Shown piece after piece: positions 60,996-64,000 of a stretch of 64,000 bases of DNA (the first letter of the stretch is position 1; each line of letters starts with the position of its first letter). A program made the translations under genes and the position numbers. This DNA comes from JBNAGF01 sp049801055 (GTDB lineage Bacteria; Pseudomonadota; Alphaproteobacteria; Rhodobacterales; Rhodobacteraceae). The stretch lies in NCBI RefSeq assembly GCF_049801055.1, contig NZ_JBNAGF010000005.1:237394-301393 (forward strand), read 5' to 3'. The notes below the pieces were generated by a model, which had not been told where the DNA came from, did no database searches, and worked only from the letters and a program-made list of their open reading frames with translations.

Positions 60996-63097
60996 CTGTA
61001 GAACCGCCCCCATTGTCCAACCAGCCGCCCGGCGCGCTCGTCTCTGGTGTATTCATGCAGCCGGTTGTCGACGATCAGCCGCGCCCCGCCATCGCGCAGA
61101 ACCGGCCGGATTGTCTGCTTGACCGTCGACCGCGTCGGCTTGCCGGTCAGCCACGACACCGGAACCTCGAACCGGATCCCCTTGTCGAACGATCCCTCAC
61201 CGAACTCTTCGGCACTGACATTGGTGAAGGTGGCAAAGGCGCCGACCTTGAAGCCGTTGTTGAACTCCTTGTCGAGCGTGAAGGTCGCGCCCCAATCCCC
61301 GGCAAGGTAGCGGCCCGCATCGATCTGCAGGTTATACTCGTTGCCCAGATCGTAGTACATCGAGCCGTGACCGGTCACGACGTCATAGCTCTGGAAGCCG
61401 AACAGCATGTCATAGTCACGCTTTTTGGCATAGTTGATCTCGGCCCCCAGCGCGAGGCGGCTGTCATTGGGATACCACAGCATCTCGGCCGAAACCCCGC
61501 CGAACATCTCTTCGAGATACCCGCCCGAGACCCGCGCAAACAGATCCTCACCCGGACGCCAGAGATAGGCCGCGGTCAGGCGCTGGACATACACGCTGGA
61601 CTGGTTGCGCGCGTATTCCGCCCAGTCTGATCGCACATGGGGCAGGACCGAGTCCGAGACCCGGGTGGTCTCGTCGAGATTACCGATGATCGGCACCCGC
61701 AGGGCACCGGTCAGGAACAGGCCCGGCTGCACGACATAGTCGCCCTTGAACTCGGCCCCCAACTCATAGCGCAGCGGGTTGTCCGGATCGAAGAACGACA
61801 GACGCAGGTAAGGGCCGAAGCGATACCCGGTATGTGGAAAGGCACCCGGCACCGTGCCCGGCGGCAACCCGTAAGGCTCATCCCGGATCACCGAGCGCGC
61901 CAGCGTGCGCCATGCGCCATCCACATCGTTTTCCAGCTCGTAGAGATCGCTGCGCTGGGTCTCGATGGTGTTGATCGGCACGCCGTTCTTCAGAAGCGTG
62001 ATATCAAACACCTCGATCGACGGGTCCAGCGTGTTTGCCATCGTGCGCGCGGTGCGGCCCGCCGCCTGCGCCGAGGCGGAAAAGCGGTTGTTCTCGATCT
62101 CGACAATGGCGCGGTTGCCCTCGACCCCATAGCCGGTCATCCGCAGGCCCTGCTTGTCGAGCCGCGCCCGCAGCACATCGCGGGCCGTCATGTCGCTGTC
62201 CTGGTCGGGCAGGTTCCAGCTCTCGGCGGCGACCTGGTTCTGCGGCTTCAGCGCCGGGGCCGCGCGGTCCAGCCCGCCCGGCGCCAGCGGGTTGCGCGGA
62301 TCGAAGGCATAGGAGAGCTGCAGGCCCAGCGTGTTGCCGTACATGTAAGAGGCGTTCATGTTGACGCCGTTGCGAAACTTGTAGTTGACCCCGAAGTTCA
62401 GGGGGAAATCGGCATCAAACCCGATCTTCTGCTTCTCTTCCTGATATTCGTCCGAAGAGTATTCGGCCAAAAGGGAAAGCCGGTCGTTCAGGCGATACTC
62501 CAATCCGCCAAACAAGGCGGCCGGACCGCGGAACCACTGATCATAGGCCAGTTTACCGCCTGTAGAGCCTGTTCCACGCGGCGGCCGCGTTTCGAACTTG
62601 TCATCAAACACCGCCAGCGGGTTCTTGAAACTGTTGCGTTGGCCTAGCCGGCCCCAACCCATGCCGCCGGTCACTTTCCAGCGCTCGGCAAAGGTCTTGG
62701 TCAGAACGACATATTCACTGCCATAGATCCCGGTGCCGCCGAAATCGCGAAAGCCAACGCCGATTGCCGGACCCCGGGCGGTTTCCTCGCGCAGGCGAAA
62801 GTGGATGTCGAAGCTCCGGTCATACCGGCTTTCGGCACCGCCTCGGTTGAAATCCTTGATGTAGGAATACCGAAACGAGCCATAGACCCAGGGCAGCATC
62901 TGGAACGTAATTGTCCCGCGCGCAGTGTCCTTGAAGGCGGCGCCCGTAAACGCAAGATTGGCCGTTGGCAGCACTTCTGCCGACGGCATGTCGATCAGGC
63001 CCGGCGTCCCATAGGTCGACAAATTCTGCGCGCGCACGGAATCCTCGGCCAGCAATACACAGCCGAATCCCAGTATCGCGCATGCGGCAATACGCAT
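60992..63097 (-). CDS. yjbH: YjbH-family outer-membrane protein
   Basis: 701 residues. Signal peptide (ACAILGFGCVLLAEDSVRA) followed by NLSTYGTPGLIDMPSAEVLP, the conserved YjbH start. Long beta-rich stretches, for example RLSLLAEYSSDEYQEEK, GLDRAAPALKPQNQVAAES and DYVVQPGLFLTGALRVPII, are consistent with an outer-membrane barrel. It is proposed to take part in exopolysaccharide export or assembly. yjbF follows with an ATGA overlap. Confidence 0.9.
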   Translation of the reverse strand: MRIAACAILGFGCVLLAEDSVRAQNLSTYGTPGLIDMPSAEVLPTANLAFTGAAFKDTARGTITFQMLPWVYGSFRYSYIKDFNRGGAESRYDRSFDIHFRLREETARGPAIGVGFRDFGGTGIYGSEYVVLTKTFAERWKVTGGMGWGRLGQRNSFKNPLAVFDDKFETRPPRGTGSTGGKLAYDQWFRGPAALFGGLEYRLNDRLSLLAEYSSDEYQEEKQKIGFDADFPLNFGVNYKFRNGVNMNASYMYGNTLGLQLSYAFDPRNPLAPGGLDRAAPALKPQNQVAAESWNLPDQDSDMTARDVLRARLDKQGLRMTGYGVEGNRAIVEIENNRFSASAQAAGRTARTMANTLDPSIEVFDITLLKNGVPINTIETQRSDLYELENDVDGAWRTLARSVIRDEPYGLPPGTVPGAFPHTGYRFGPYLRLSFFDPDNPLRYELGAEFKGDYVVQPGLFLTGALRVPIIGNLDETTRVSDSVLPHVRSDWAEYARNQSSVYVQRLTAAYLWRPGEDLFARVSGGYLEEMFGGVSAEMLWYPNDSRLALGAEINYAKKRDYDMLFGFQSYDVVTGHGSMYYDLGNEYNLQIDAGRYLAGDWGATFTLDKEFNNGFKVGAFATFTNVSAEEFGEGSFDKGIRFEVPVSWLTGKPTRSTVKQTIRPVLRDGGARLIVDNRLHEYTRDERAGRLVGQWGRFYR

Positions 63098-63250
63098 CTA
63101 AACCTGCTCACTCAACATTATCATTTTGTTTTTTAAGAGCTTTACCAAATTGGCCGGAAAGCTTCACAAATTGGCGCGGTGCGCGTATCACTTCCGGCGC
63201 AACTGCGCTAGATTTACCACAACCAGCCGTTGCCAAAACGGAGCTCGAGC
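63098..63250. promoter_or_regulatory. Divergent promoter region between yjbH and the phosphoesterase gene
   Basis: The 153 bases between two divergent starts include an A/T-rich run (CATTATCATTTTGTTTTTTA at about 63116-63135) that would suit the yjbH promoter. No operator is evident. Confidence 0.4.
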
Positions 63251-63982
63251 ATGCTGAAATCATGGATTGCCAAGGGAACCGGCAATTCTCCGATCTACCC
63301 GTCCATCGCACCTGACGTGCCGTTCTACCTGATCGGTGACGTGCATGGCCGATCCGACCTGCTTGGTCGGCTGCTCAGCAAGCTTGTGCCACAGCATCCG
63401 GTGGTGCTGGTGGGGGACTACGTGGACCGGGGCGAGGAAAGTGCCGGGGTGCTGCGCCAGCTCTTTGGACGCCCAAACACCTATTGCATCAAGGGCAACC
63501 ACGAAGACATGCTGCTGTCCTTCCTCGAAAACCCGATCGAGCACGGCCCGCGCTGGCTGCGCTATGGTGGCCTACAGACGCTGGCCAGCTTTGGCATCGC
63601 CGGGCTGACCGAGACCAGCCGCGGCCCGGATCTCGAAGCGGCCCGGGACGCCCTGCGCGACGCCATGGGATCCGAGATGATCTTCTGGCTGCGCACCCTG
63701 CCGCTCACTTACGTGAACGGCAATGTCGGCGTTGTTCACGCTGCCGCAGATCCCAGGTTCGGTCTCGAAGACCAAAAACCCAAACACCTGCTCTGGGGAC
63801 ATCCCGAGTTCGGCAGAACCCCACGCCGCGACGGCATGTGGATCGCCCACGGCCACACCATCATCGATGAACCACAAGCCACACAAGGCATCATCGCCGT
63901 CGATACCGGCGCATACGCAACAGGCAAACTCACCGTCGCAGGTATCGGCAACGGAGCCGCAGAATTCCTGACGATGAAGTGA
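63251..63982 (+). CDS. Calcineurin-like metallophosphoesterase
   Basis: 243 residues from the ATG at 63251 (GGAG upstream). Two-metal motifs: Asp30-x-His32 in LIGDVHGRSD, GDYVDRG (55-61), GNHED (82-86), HAAADPRFG, and AHGHT. This is the serine/threonine phosphatase type (PrpA-like) or a dinucleotide hydrolase such as ApaH. It is divergent from yjbH. The GLEDQKPKHLLWGHPEFGRT segment is typical of the phosphatase group. Confidence 0.9.
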   Translation: MLKSWIAKGTGNSPIYPSIAPDVPFYLIGDVHGRSDLLGRLLSKLVPQHPVVLVGDYVDRGEESAGVLRQLFGRPNTYCIKGNHEDMLLSFLENPIEHGPRWLRYGGLQTLASFGIAGLTETSRGPDLEAARDALRDAMGSEMIFWLRTLPLTYVNGNVGVVHAAADPRFGLEDQKPKHLLWGHPEFGRTPRRDGMWIAHGHTIIDEPQATQGIIAVDTGAYATGKLTVAGIGNGAAEFLTMK

Positions 63983-64000
63983 ACAAGTCACAGGGGCCGC

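Overview
The window looks like a chromosomal segment of a marine-type alphaproteobacterium of the Rhodobacterales (Roseobacter group). The main support is the housekeeping block at 23.4-31.3 kb: tRNA-Thr, murA, a DUF2948 gene, hisD, a UPF0262 gene, a low-molecular-weight phosphatase, a carbon-nitrogen hydrolase, infA, maf, a short RNase E/G gene, yacG and tRNA-Phe. This is a gene order I associate with that group. The rest of the window is accessory DNA arranged around this block.

Layout. 0-3.8 kb: the end of a phage-type integrase, a companion gene, a methyltransferase and a DUF5681 gene, with non-coding filler. 3.8-18.1 kb: an envelope and catabolic patchwork with a porin, an MscS channel, a type I sulfatase with a divergent AraC-type regulator, an outer-membrane barrel, a TetR regulator, an exported metallo-beta-lactamase-fold hydrolase, a small tyrosine recombinase, and a DUF1254 protein with a divergent LysR regulator. 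18.8-23.1 kb: a compact minus-strand replication module (DNA-binding protein, 34-residue ORF, frameshifted MT-A70 adenine methyltransferase, PriPol primase, P4-type primase/helicase) lying beside tRNA-Thr, with a cluster of GGAACAGGGGT repeats beyond its 3' end. 31.4-37.6 kb: an integration zone behind tRNA-Phe, with a broken P4-type integrase, AlpA-like and excisionase-like proteins, a perfect 11-6-11 palindrome, two overlapping tyrosine recombinases and an IS200/IS605 remnant.

37.6-52.6 kb is a surface-glycan locus. pseB, pseC, pseG, pseH and pseI make pseudaminic acid or a close relative. They are interleaved with an aldo/keto reductase, a second GNAT acetyltransferase, a capsule-type carbohydrate protein and an unusual cytidylyltransferase-aminotransferase fusion. 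A left-handed beta-helix acyltransferase, a phytanoyl-CoA-dioxygenase-like protein, a Wzy-like polymerase, a Wzx-like flippase and a GT4 glycosyltransferase follow. Base composition changes sharply inside the locus, so it looks assembled from several sources. Its right flank (52.6-54.8 kb) is a graveyard of IS3 and IS5 remnants with another tyrosine recombinase facing an XRE-type regulator.

55.3-64 kb: two overlapping uncharacterised genes; a three-gene operon (four-helix membrane coiled-coil protein, periplasmic ClpP-fold protein, exported thermonuclease); a peroxiredoxin; a DUF3833 remnant; the exopolysaccharide genes yjbH and yjbF; and a metallophosphoesterase at the right edge.

The most unusual signals are the +1 frameshift in a seven-base homopolymer inside the DPPW catalytic motif of the MT-A70 gene, the dif-like palindrome next to overlapping recombinases, the iteron-like repeats by the replication module, the pseudaminate locus with no separate PseF, and the membrane/ClpP-fold/nuclease operon. 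All calls were made by reading the sequence; no database search was run.
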